Shown one piece after another: positions 1 to 12,400 of a stretch of DNA of 64,000 nt (its first letter is position 1; each line of letters begins with the position of its first letter). This DNA comes from Tigriopus japonicus. Taxonomy: Eukaryota > Arthropoda > Copepoda > Harpacticoida > Harpacticidae. The stretch spans positions 12,557,675 through 12,621,674 of the forward strand of contig CM021315.1 in NCBI GenBank assembly GCA_010645155.1, in the 5' to 3' direction. Below the pieces are notes generated by a model. It worked only from the letters and a program-made list of their open reading frames with translations, made no database searches and had not been told where the DNA came from. A program made the translations under genes and the position numbers.

Positions 1-226
1 GCTCTCATCTTCGATGGTTTTGGAGTTGGATTGAACTTTTTTTTTACCTGAAGAGCCAATCTACTATATGCTCTATCGTTTTTTTTTCAACCGGCACCTG
101 TGATGGCAGTCTTGATGATTAGATAGCCAAGGGACAAGCAAGATTTGCATCAAACTCGGTCAAACCGATATTGAGTGGGCCGCAAAAAAAACAAGCTGAT
201 AAGAAATATCTCCCCAAAATACTCAC
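1..226 (-). other. Start of the intron after the Ig9 first-half exon
   Basis: This stretch begins with the donor at 226 and runs off the window edge. No AG acceptor within it gives an open phase-2 continuation of Ig9, so I treat it as intron. It holds runs of T on the plus strand near 37 and 80 and nothing else I recognise. Confidence 0.7.
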
Positions 227-410
227 ATGTCGACAGGATTCTCCTCGGCTTCGTATTTATCATCTGTGGTGGGATCGATCACGGAGCCTTCACGACTCCA
301 GATGAACTTGACCTTTGGCACGCCCGTAGCTCGACAAGTGAGCACGCCCGTGAGGCCTTTGTCCGAGGCTGATTTGGCAATTCCAGGTGATTCATCAATC
401 ATTGGTTTAT
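227..410 (-). CDS. sns: Exon encoding first half of Ig9
   Basis: The acceptor TCCTTAG ends at 411 and a strong donor GTGAGT starts at 226. The exon reads KPMIDESPGIAKSASDKG, LTCRATGVPKVKFIWSREG and KYEAEENPVD. It carries the first cysteine and the core tryptophan of the domain; the second cysteine must be in the next exon, outside the window. The closing KYEVEE-like motif before a domain-internal intron is as in Sns. It leaves in phase 2. Confidence 0.9.
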
Positions 411-3400
411 CTAAGGAATTTTTAAACAAAAAATGAATAATGATCAAATTTATTTCAGAGCATTCGCGAAAGGTAATCCTACGTTTCACGAGAAGAAACG
501 ACGAGTTTTTGACCTCAGCACCGATTCCGTTGTTGGCCACGCAATCGAACTTTCCGGAATCTTTGTCTGTAACGTTCTTGACCGTTAGATACATGATGTT
601 GGAGATGTTGGTGGTGACCACTCGGGTCATGTCAAAGTCCTCTCGTTTCCATTGGATGGTATCGGCCTTGATTGGGTTGGCATCCACAAAGCACGAGAAT
701 TCGGCATTTTCGCCCGGCTTCACTACTACGGACTCCGTGATCTCGGTAATGCTGTGCGGATAAAAAAAATAGTTGGCTTGTCAAGTCAACTGTGCACTCA
801 ATTTTAACAAGTTTATAGCCAAAGGTCATGACCATGAAGTTCGACAACCTCTTTTCATCTCCGTCCCATCCTTGAAAGTCATTTGCAAATCTGCATTTTC
901 TTAATTAACGAGTTCAGAAGCACAGATTACGTATGTTCGTACGCATGCGGTTGACTTTGGTGGGGGCAAAAACGTCAACATGGTCGTCGTTGTCGTGGTC
1001 GTGTCTTTGTCAAGGCTTCTTGGCATGTTTTCCAGGATCGCAGGAAAGGGGAATGAATCCATCTCGAGCGAAAACCCGTTCGTTCTATCTTAACTCGAAA
1101 CCCGGAGAATGAATGGGAGATAGGAATGAACTAAAGACGCTTGCTTCTTAGAGTCGTCTTGAGCATTTGTCGTGGTCGTTTCCAACCAAGCACAGGAACG
1201 ACGAACACGTGTACTCTTAAAGTTTCGACTGAATCATTTCTGGAACACGACCCATCAGACCAGGCGAAGGCCACAGTCTCGACGAGTCGGAAACTTGAGG
1301 AAAGTGCAAATTTGCAAAATCCTTTGCAAATTGTCTTCCACTCTAGGTCTCTCCAGGGCTTTTCATGGGCCATACATCCGTCTCACAACTGTGATCAAGG
1401 TATAAAACAAACACGTGCACACACCATACACGATCGAAGAAACAACATACGTGAATGTCGGATGTTGCCCTTAACATTTTAGGCATGAGCAGCTTCATTT
1501 CCATAACATTGGCCACATCGATTGGCAAATTTTAGTGGCTTAATGATCCGTCTGTTTCGATGAATTAATCAAACTTGACTTAATTTGGCGTAATTGACAA
1601 TGCAAATAAATGACATTCCGCGATAAAGTGAGCCATGCCCAAATATGAAAGGCTTCAAACAAAAGAGGAGAAGGAAGCTCGCTTTCCTCGCTATGAAATT
1701 GATGGGGGCTCGTAATCGGAACGTAAAAATCGAGCTTTTGTTCGTCGCTAACGTGCACAATCGCGTTTTTGGGTGCTTGAGTACTGGAACTTTCGACTGG
1801 CTTGTTTTGCAAATTCAGAGGCTTCAAGTGAGAAGCAAAAAAAATAATACGAAAAGGTCATCACCGTGGCAAGCCATCCCTCTTTAAAAACCTGTTCACA
1901 ACTAGCCATATGATATGCCTTGCCTTGGATGGACAAAAAAATTCCAGGAGAAATAAGCAATAATTTTGTGTGCCGACTCGATGTACTAGATGTAACCTGA
2001 ATCGAATCCTCCCCCAGAAATGGAGGGCAATTTGCTGTGGAATGGATATCAAATTTCTCTCTGGGTAACAACCACCGAGCCTGATGCTGCCCTCAGCCTC
2101 GAAAGAAGGCCACCAATCCGAACGATAGAAGCAGAGAGAGAAGGTCATAAATTCTTTGCCATGTGCCATCTCATCTCTCTGGGTCCCTGTCTACTCGTGT
2201 GGGTTTGTAGTAGAAGGCCGCCGGATAAGGAAGGCTCTTACACCCAATCGACTAGCCAAGCCCCAACCATTTCCAACTTTTTTTCGAGCATCTTAATTAG
2301 TTAGTCAACTTGGCACAGACAGGGACCCAGGTCCAAATTGCTTCGGCGTATTTGGAATGAGTTGCCTGGTTCACTCAGAGAAGGACCAACAGCTTATCTG
2401 ATTTTGGTGGGGTCTGTTATCTCTGATTTATAACCATTGATCGCGATTTGAAACCAAGATATGAGAAGGATTCCTTGAGAAAGGATCGAGAGTATTAAAG
2501 GCCTGGGTGTCAAATTTATTTCTTGGGAATTTGTAGAAGCTCAGTCAAGAAAGAGAACGATGAGGGAGAGGACTCCATAAAGTGTGGAACCTCGAAAAGC
2601 ACCCACTCAGGTGTGAAATTGGCACACATCAAAACCTGTGCCATTTATTGCGAGTAAGAAACCCAGAGGCAGATCTTCACAGAGCCCGGAATTTTCGACT
2701 GTAAACCTCTAAATGTGTCCTCATTGTATAAGCCTCTTCGCGATGAATATTCTCTCTAAAAAGGCGGCGTATTCTCAATTGTAAGCAGGCAAACAATCGG
2801 GATGGCTTGACGTGCTGCTAATTTGAGTTGCAAAAAAGTTGGTATAAAAACCCAAGTTTTAGCTGAAAATGCATAACTGACGGTAAATGCATCAAAATCT
2901 GAGGGTTTGGAAGGGGACATTTTATGGAAATGAACGCGTCTACAATATCAAACCCATTCCTTGAGGGCGTGAACCACTTGCTTAAAATTCCTGACCCTGT
3001 CTCATTCGGGTATGAGGACAGATAAAGAAAGACCGGAAGATGGAACTGTCTTCTTGAACATACAAGTACGAAGCAATACAAGCCACCTTCCGAAGGCCTG
3101 TCGTGGGGAAAAGCTTTTTGAGTACCCAAAGTGTGGCAGGTTATCAAAATTCAGTGAGAGTTTGCTCCAATGGCCTGGATATCCTTTTTCCCCCAAAACC
3201 GATCTGCCCTGCCAACGCAAAAAGAGAGGGACATTTGGAGGTGAAACAAGACTCTTTTAACAGGATAGTGAACCTGGCATCATGAAAAATTGCAACCTCG
3301 TACAACCCGGAGGTTGAAAGGCGCCAATTTGGCTGGGAACCAAAGAGCCATCAACCATATGGACCCTGAAACAAGATCGTCCCCGAGCAGCTACTTCTAC

Positions 3401-6400
3401 TCCTAAAAACCAGCCCAACAAAGGAATTGGGCGGTCTTTAACCTTTGACTCGCTGATTCTCAAGGCCAACAGGAAAACGGAATGTTGGGCCATAATTTGT
3501 TCACCCAAGATTGTGGGAATCCAGTTGGACCAATTATTGGGGAGAATTATTCATCTGACTCCCGAATAATTGGACCTCATTACTACTCAACTCAAAGCTC
3601 TCAATCAAAGGCCAGACATACTTCATATTGCATTGGCTCACAAAGCGAGTCTTACCTGGGCTCGTAGAGGACATCAAGCTTGAATTTGAACGTGGTCTTG
3701 CCTTCGTCATTGGACCCTCTGACTTTGTACTTCCCAGCATCCATTCTTTTGGCAGAAGAGATGTTCAATGTGCCCCCATTGGCCACCAATCGACTCTCAG
3801 GTAAGGCTTCACTTTGACTCGGAATGTTGTCACGATCTGGAGAGGTCCATTTGTAATCGATCTTGGCCGGATTGCCCTTGGCTGTGAGGTCAATCAGGAT
3901 CGAGGCTCCTTCCTCCACTGTGAACACCTTCAGTGCTCCTCCTTCGGTGTCATCGGGGAATTGGGGTTTATCTAGGGGGAAAAAGTGACTGGTTTTGAAA
4001 TTCAGATCCCGCTTGTTTCGAATAACGCCCTTCTCCGTCAATTGTCTGTCAAGTGCACTTTTGTCGATTGATTCGTGCTCTTCTTTCCCCCCTCTTTCCC
4101 CTGGCTCCATTTCCAACAAGGCTATTCTGTAGAAACCCGCATCCAAATATGATTCCAAAGATTGACAAAGGGGCGTCAGAGAAGTGTCAAATTCCGACAG
4201 GAACTTTTCACAATGGACGAATTGCCCGTGGAGTGACCATCACTGGCTAGCTAGCAAGTCAAGGAAGGGTACGCTTTTCACATCGTTCATTATCCCAATC
4301 TCATAGTAGCAGTTTTACTGCATAGAAAATCAAAGCTTTTTAGCCCCAACGGCAAAAGTTATGTAACTTTCCCTACTCCCCCGGATTTGCTTCAGATAAG
4401 CTCAATGCCAAGTTCAACTTTCAGTTCTGCCATCTTGGTCTTGGTTTGGTTGGTTCTTTTCCTCACTTTCGATTTGGTTCGCTCGAAGACCAACTTATTC
4501 ATTGTATACCACGAGCACTTGGAGATTCATCCGACTAACTCCTCAATATCTAGAGACGACCTTGGCCCTTCGGTATTACTGTATATAGGAGTAACCACTA
4601 ACCACCCAGGCATCAGCCTCTAACTCCCAACTTTGGATGGTACATACAGAGGCTCATCGCCTTTCAGCTTTCCCTCTGATTATGCCTCGCTAACCTGAGT
4701 GATGAGATAATATGTAGGCACATGTGATATCACAGATTCTGCTCTCAACTTGAGTTGCCACAGAAACCGATCCTTCTGATTTGAAGGCAATGAGCTAGGT
4801 GGATGGAATAAAGCGTACAAAGAGATAGCTAGCCACTAAGGAAATGTTGAAATATGGGGAAACTCTCGGTTGACGGGAACTGACGAAAACAAGAACACTC
4901 AAGTCGAGACTCATCGCGTTAAGCCTTCCGCCTTCTTTTTCTTTCTCTTTCTCTCCACGTGCTTTAGTATGGTAACCTCAAGGTCGGTGTGTCTACCGCA
5001 GAACTCATCTTGCTCCTTCTTTTGGCTTTAGGAATCCTCCAAAAATCCCATCCATCCTCCCTAAAGACACTAAAACACATTGGGATGAGACCCTCATTAG
5101 TAGAAAAATTGGAAAACTCTGGCTGGAGAAAACGAAGGAGGAATCCCGGGAAAAACAGCCTTCAAAGCCTTCACTTCTGTTAGCGTGCCAAAATAACCAA
5201 CTCCGTCTTTTATGACATCCAAGAAAATAGCCTCTCATTCTTGTTATGGTTGTTGTTTAACCGATTGACCTTTTTATTTCAGCCTCTCTTGCCAGCTGCT
5301 TTTCTCTCTCGACCTTAGTAGATATCAATCTTGTTGGAACTCAATTAGAACGTGCTCCACTTGTTCCAATTGGGGAACAAATTGAGCCAAGAACAAAGAC
5401 GAGAGAGCGATAAAAAAGGAGAGCAAGGATTCTCAGTACTACTACTTACACTTCACACTCAACGTTTCGGCGTCATGGACGCTTTGGTCAAGCACCGGAT
5501 TCTTGGCCTCGCAAATGAAAACGGCCCCCTGATGTTCCGGGGTGACATCAATCTCCAAAAGGTTTGAAGTGACATTTCCACCGTATTCGCCGGCCTTGAT
5601 CACTTGGTCGGAGCCGCTCATTCGTTTCCCATTGTATCGCCACACAATACTAGCTGTCGGATTGCTGCTGGAGCTCTCACAAGTCAAGATGGCCTTTTTC
5701 CCGGCCTTTGGACTTTCCGGATCCACGGTGATCTTCACTAAAGCCGGTTTGAAGAGCACACTCAGTTGGACTGTGGTCTTTTTGGGCTCTGATGTGGCCG
5801 GATTGGAGGCCTCACAGCGGTAGGGAAGTTCATTGTCGGTGCGGTTGGCGATAATGGCAAGCTCAGAACTGGAATACTTTCCATCTCCACCCTTGATGGT
5901 GGTGGTGCCCTCAATCTTCTCCTCACCACGAAACCAAGTCAAATCCGCTAATGGATTTCCAGCCATCGAGATGCATGTCAAACGCTTCATTTGGCCTTCT
6001 TCGAGGATGTCTCCATAGACGAGTCCAGTGATGTTGGGTTTACCCGGAGGATCTAAACAGTGAGGATGAAAGATAAAGAGAGAGAAGAAAATGAGATGAG
6101 AGAAGATTCACAAGATCTTACAGGTCGATTTTTAAAGAGAATGAAGTGAGTGAGTATGAGATGTTTATGCGCGAGTGGACAAACCAAAAAGGAAAAACTT
6201 CTAAAGATTGATGACTAAGGACACGCTTTAAGTGGAGGACTAATGGAATTGGATTATGTATAAGTGTACATTTTTTCGAAAGAAAAAGGATTAAATGAGC
6301 TTATGCAAACTAATCTATCAAAGTGTTTCTGATGAACTTTTATCACATCCACGGGGTCACTCGCTTCCTTTCTTCCCTCTCTAGTTTTTCGTTTCTTCGG

Positions 6401-9400
6401 ATTATTAATAGGAACCCCAGAATTCAAAGAATTTCCATATCTTTTTGGTTCTTGGTTTTGAGTCCAAAGAGCTACTTTTGCTGCAAGGAATTGGGACAAG
6501 ATAAATCTCAAGAGTTTTAACAAAAGCAAATCCGTTCCAATTCTAGAGGGGAATATCTTCAAAATATAAGTCTCGTTCTTGGATTCCACGGGAAAGCCTA
6601 TTTCTGCCGAGCACTAAGCATACACGTGCAAAATCGCAGCTCTGTCAAATTTTACGGAAACAGTCATATATGCGGATGTTCCTTGAGAGCGAGGAGATCG
6701 CTGATGTTACACAAACTCACAGATCGAGAGAGGTATAAATCACAAAAAGACAAATTTAAGGCCTCTTTCCTCCTCTTTTCCAGAGCCTTGAGGGGTACTA
6801 CTAAAGGTGTACCAATCTCTTTTCTTGAGATGCCATTCCTCACTGCTCAAACCCACAGACATCCAGTGTATCAATAAGCAAAAATCATACTTGGGCATTT
6901 TCGAACAATTTGTCAAACAGTTCTTAATTTCTGAGTATTCACCGTCACAAGTAGTTTCATAAGAAAATGCTTTTTACAAAACATAAGGGTGCATCCGTTT
7001 TCAAGTCTGTGTTTGGCGAATGTTTTATGGAGAATGATTGCGCGACAAGGTGAGGCAGTTTCATAAAGAGAATTTAAAGCCCTTTGAACTGACAAACGAG
7101 GGTTTGGCATCAAAGCTTCAATGAAGATGTGTTCCAAAGAAGTGGATCAAGGAATTGTTTGCTTGTGAAAACGGATTCCAATCTCAAGCAATGGTATGTC
7201 CTGAATTTACGAGACCTGCCGTTGTTTTCCTCCACTTGATCAGAAAGTTGGACTGGGAATCGGGTCGATTTGGTGGGAAAAAGACCTGGGATGCCTTCCA
7301 AAAGAAAAGTAACTGTTTCCCTCACTCTCTTTCACCAACTACGGGCCAGTTCAAGCACAAAAAAAGCCTTCAGACCTCGTTGGGGTAAAAAAAGTGGGAC
7401 TCTATATTTTACCAAAGGTGGAAACTCCGCCATTGTTGAGAACCGAGAACAACATAAACACCAATGGAGTGGCATCATCTAATCCCAAACCTCCAAAGCA
7501 TGTTTATCAAAGAGTTTATAGCAGGACTGCGCCAATGGATTGAGCGCTTCCCATTTCGTTCCTCTTGTGGGAGGGACGAAAGGAAGGAAGTAAAGAAGGA
7601 TGGGAGGAAGGAGAGGGGAGTTTTGTTGGCTGGACATTGCTTCCATTTCCTTCCGTTGAGTTTGCCAAAAAACATCTTTTTGTCTATTGGGTCTTTGGCA
7701 TGACACGCTTTCGAGAGGAGTTTTGTTTCCACTTCCTTTAGATCAAAGAGGTCAATTGAGTTTCAAAGGTTGCAGAAGAACTCAACTTGAGAACGGTGCT
7801 CTTGGAAGGCATGAGTAGATAGTGGAGGAATCCGCTCTTCAATTCCTTTTTTTCTGGACGGATAAGGAAGCTCAAAAAGGTGGGAACACTGCTTCTCCCA
7901 TCTTTCCCTCCTTGGAGTGAGTTTCGAAAATTGAAGTGATGCTCTCAAGGTACTTGACAAGAAATTGGTTTATGCACCACATGAAGGGTTGAATTCCATT
8001 ATCTCTCAATTTTCAAGCCCTCTCGTAAATGATGTGTATTCAAGCGTTTGCTCGAGGAACTCAACCTCAAAAAAAATATGGACAGCTGGCAAGGTGTTCC
8101 ATTCCATTTCATTGGAAGGGTATCCAATGTGCCACCGCTTCTCACTAATTGTATGCGGAGGTCGAGATGTTGGGTTAGGAGAGAAAATATCCCGCAGCCC
8201 ATTTCGGGTTATGAGATGGGTTCAGTCAAAGTGTGTGTACTCACATAGCACGCTGACCATATGCGTCTCGACGATGGTTTCGCCCAAGGCTTGGTTCACG
8301 GCATAACAGGATATCATAATGTTTCGGTCTTCAGGGCCAACCTTGGTGGAAAGGTCAGATTTGGACACCCATCCGCCATTGGGACTTGTTGCCTAGAGGG
8401 GGAAGAAGACACAGTACATAAGTTTGAGTGCTGGATATTAGCAGACGTTAAAAAGAGTATTTGGGCTTGAGACACATTAAGTGAGTTTTTTGGGCGAAGG
8501 CGAGAAAGTTGAGTGATTTATCTTCTAATAAAGAAGAAAAAACTTGAAGATACAACTAACTAACGCCTTTAGAGAAAAGGCTCTGAGAATGTAATGGACA
8601 TGAAAACAGGAAAAATGCAAAGCTAAATGCAATGATCATTAGCAAATTGTGAATTTCAGCGTTGGCAGCGCAATGAGAGGATTTGTTTCTTTGCTTAATT
8701 GGCTTGGAGAACACGGCACTGAAATTAAGTCAATGGTTATGTTCTCTCTTTCCAAAGCACTCATTAAATGCTTAATTGCACAGTTGCGAGCGAGCTCAGT
8801 TTGAATTTCCCTCCTTTACCTTAACGTGGCAGCTGACGGAAGTTCCCGTCACTCAACACGAGGTCCATGATTGAATGTCTTGTCATGTGGTAACAAGATT
8901 TGCACTCGAAAGCGTTGAATTGCACCACAGAACCTTTGTTGTCACATCGACGTGTTGCTCTCCTTAACCCGTCCAGATTGTCCGTTTGGGCCACTTATAT
9001 TGTCCACTGGAGTTTGATTGAATGTTTTATGGTTGAATTGTGAGAAAAATGGTCACAACATGCCGAGTCTGGCTGACCGAAAAGAAACTAGTCATGACTG
9101 AGCAATACAGATGTGTACTTTGGGAGCCCGCCCCCACTCCAATAAGGAATAACGATTTCCAAAGTTCTGTCATGGTTTCTCCCAAGTGCTCCGTAAATAG
9201 ATGAAGACGAAAGGAAGAAAACGGACAAAGAAAGAGGGGAACGAAAGGCGAAAAAGAGGATGAAGAAGCAAACTTTTGAAATCAGAGTGGAATGGGAGCT
9301 TTGGGGCTCTTGTTTGACCCTGAGTTGGCCAACAATCAGCCTCATCTTAGTAGAGGCTCTGAACCCATCAACAATGTTGATGCATCAATGAGACAGTGGA

Positions 9401-12400
9401 TGGCACATCAAACAAGTTGCAAGTAATGCCATTCAAGGGATCATTTCTGAGAACAAAGCAAAAACCTTATTCGTTTGATGCGAAACTTCTGGAGCCTGAC
9501 GAACAGACGATTGGACCAACTCCTACTCCATTATCGCTCGCCAGTGCCAAAATTCGGCCAAACTTTTTGTACCCTTCGCTCTCTAGGCCTGCTTTCATCT
9601 AGACCGACATTCTCGTGTGAAAGTGGGGAGAAAGGTTCCAATGATCGTGAAATGGAGTCTTTCCAAGATCAGCCGCTGTTTTTTTCAAAATGGTTGGAAA
9701 GAAACAACGATCAATTTTCGACCTTGCCAACCAAATACGTGTGCTTTCAATCTGCACAGATTGGCTGTTTTTGAGACGTGAAAGTGATTTGATTATACTT
9801 CACCATTCCATTCCATTTCATCTGAAACCGTTTTCTAACCATTTTGCAATTACATGAACCGTGCTAAGGGCTGTATTTCTTCAGGATCTACATACATAGG
9901 TCATGTTTGTGAAAGCATCATTTGTCGTGACTTCTTACTATCCCAATACGTAAACGACAAAACCTTTAGCCTAGAAAAATGCTTCGCTCATGAACCAATC
10001 GTTTACTTTCTTCCAGTGTCTCCATTCCTTCAGGCCCGTGACCGCTTAGTCATTGGTCTTCGTGTTCCACGTAGAACTTCAAAAAGGGCTCGCTTTCGTG
10101 GGAACAAAGATGCTTCCGGTGGGAGACTGACGGGTATAAAATGTCACTTTTACTCAATGAGCATGCATGCATGCACTTAGTCGAACCGAGTCCACGCCTT
10201 CATTGCTCCATTCATCGCTTCTAGTATCTACAGCAGGGGTCGGCAACTACTTTTGTGTCAAGGCCCACCAAATTTGTTTACATGTTATCAGGGGCCCACC
10301 AAACAGTCAATGATAGGTTCAGGGGCCCACAAATTAACGATAAAAGAGCTTTGGGCCCACGAGTACAGTACTATGGATGTCTCGCGGGCCCACTTTTTTG
10401 GACCTTCTCCATAGCTCCTGGGCCCACGAAAGACCACCCTTGGGCCCACATGTGGGCCGCGGCCCACCGGTTGCCTACTCCTGATCTACAGTATGTACTA
10501 GTATCATCCTACTTTATGCAGTCAGTGTGTGACTATGTGTCTGCCGTACCTTGTGCGTGAAGTTCTCGTGGGCTCGGACTCCATCAACGAGCCACTGAAT
10601 GCTCGCCGGAGGATTGGAGTTTCCTGTCTCGCATTCGAAATTGAGCTCGTCCCCAGCCTTGGCCTCGGTGGGGCCCGTAATGGTCACTTTATCGGGCGCA
10701 ACTGTAATAAAGAGATGATGAAATTATGTAAATGGCTTATAAAAAAAGAGATCCTGCCCAACGTTTAGTCTGACGAGAAAAAGTTCGCTCAATCCGCATC
10801 CCGAATATATTTGGTAAATCCCAGCCCACCCACTCTCAAATGCTAGAAAGGCCTTGAGGGGACAAATTCGTTGCCAACCTCCATCCAGTCTAGACAGATA
10901 TTTGACAATAACCCGACAACTTTCCTGTTATGCATTATTTTCCTTTTCCACGTAAGTTCTCAATGTTTTGGAAAAATAGTACCAAGCAATGATTGGACCC
11001 CTTTTGCTTTCTCAGACCTTGGCCTGTTAATCGATGGTTTGCGAGTGGATTTTTTTCAGAGGCAGTAATAATTCTGAGCGGGGAAAACTATTGTAGTATT
11101 GGTGTGCAGTGTGTGGTGTACTGTACGTAGTTACTCGCTTTAACAAACTTTGTGCGGTTCAAGAATACCCGTCAAACTATCCTGGAAAATTGCTCGCTTC
11201 AGGGGAATCAAGTTGTCAAAGCACTTCCATCGGATTGAAGTGGGAGGATAGGTACGGGAAGTCTCTCTGTGCCATTCAAAACAATGGAACTGGATCCCTG
11301 TTGGAGTTGCATTTCCCCAAATTTAGAGGATTGTTTGCACGAAGCTTGCAATCTATTGCTCATTCTCCGCCGTCAAATCATTAAGGACGCAAGTATTTCA
11401 GGGTTCCTTGGATAAATGGAACATAATCTGGACCAGACCTTGCCAAATTGGATGAGAGAGCATGAGAAAACGAGACGTTCTGTCTCCGTTAGAGAAAATC
11501 AGGCACACTTATTGAATAATGAAATATTCATGAGTGCAATTGAGTGAATCCAGGATTGCATTCCTGGGCCTTCTTTCCCGCCTCCTTCTTCGGGAATGTC
11601 CAGGCTAAGCACAAAAGGCTTTGGGAGGAATACATATTGTGATCATTTGTTGTTCCGAGTGGTACCAGGAACTTTGACCCAAATTGGAGAATCATTTCTC
11701 TCATTGTGTGCAATGTTGCCACATTGTGATGAATAGGGACAGGCAAAAAATGCAAATCAAAACAAGCTTTTGGTTACCAAAAGTTGCACAAAAATCAGCC
11801 CAAAATCGAAAACAAAATGCAAAAAAAGGTCAAAAGCGCAAAAAACCCGAAAAAGCGCAAATAAAATTTTAAAAATTCGCAAAAAACGGAAATTTCTGAA
11901 ACAAAAAAATTCTGATACTTTCTTGTCATCTGCTTGTTATTTTTCAATCTTGAAGAGCAAAATTTAGAAATTGAAGTAGTGTTACCAAAAATATTTTTAC
12001 ACTTTTTGCCCGTCCCTAGTGATGAAAGTAAAAGAGGGGTGATTCCGTGTGGCTGTGCTTGCTATCTTTTGGCCTTTCATGGCGTTTTCGGGTGGTTTCT
12101 AGGCCACAACTACGTCGGTGGTATTGGTAAAGAGGAGAGGGATCCCATACCAGTAAACAGTAACCACTTCAAGGGACCCCGGGAGCAACGGAAAACAAGG
12201 CTGGAAACATGCTATTCAATTATGGATGACGATTTGGCACACCGACTAATTCCAGCAATGAGAGCCAAACAAATGAAACGCTCAAAGTTGGCTTTAAGCA
12301 ATACTTTTCCGTTTTCCAGGTGTTTTTCGAGTTAAAGGACCAAAGTTGGCCAAACAGGGCCCATAAAACATCCTGACTCGGCAAGTTCAGGTCCAAATTC

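Noticed and set aside
1..25. Minus-strand reading NSKTIEDES, similar in style to the expected second half of Ig9
   Set aside because: No acceptor in 26-226 gives the phase 2 entry needed after the donor at 226, and the in-phase alternatives meet stops, so I could not place an exon here.
440..763. 107-codon plus-strand frame
   Set aside because: It lies opposite the Ig8 exon and is a shadow of the real minus-strand coding sequence. The same holds for the plus-strand frame 5542-5823 opposite Ig5-6.
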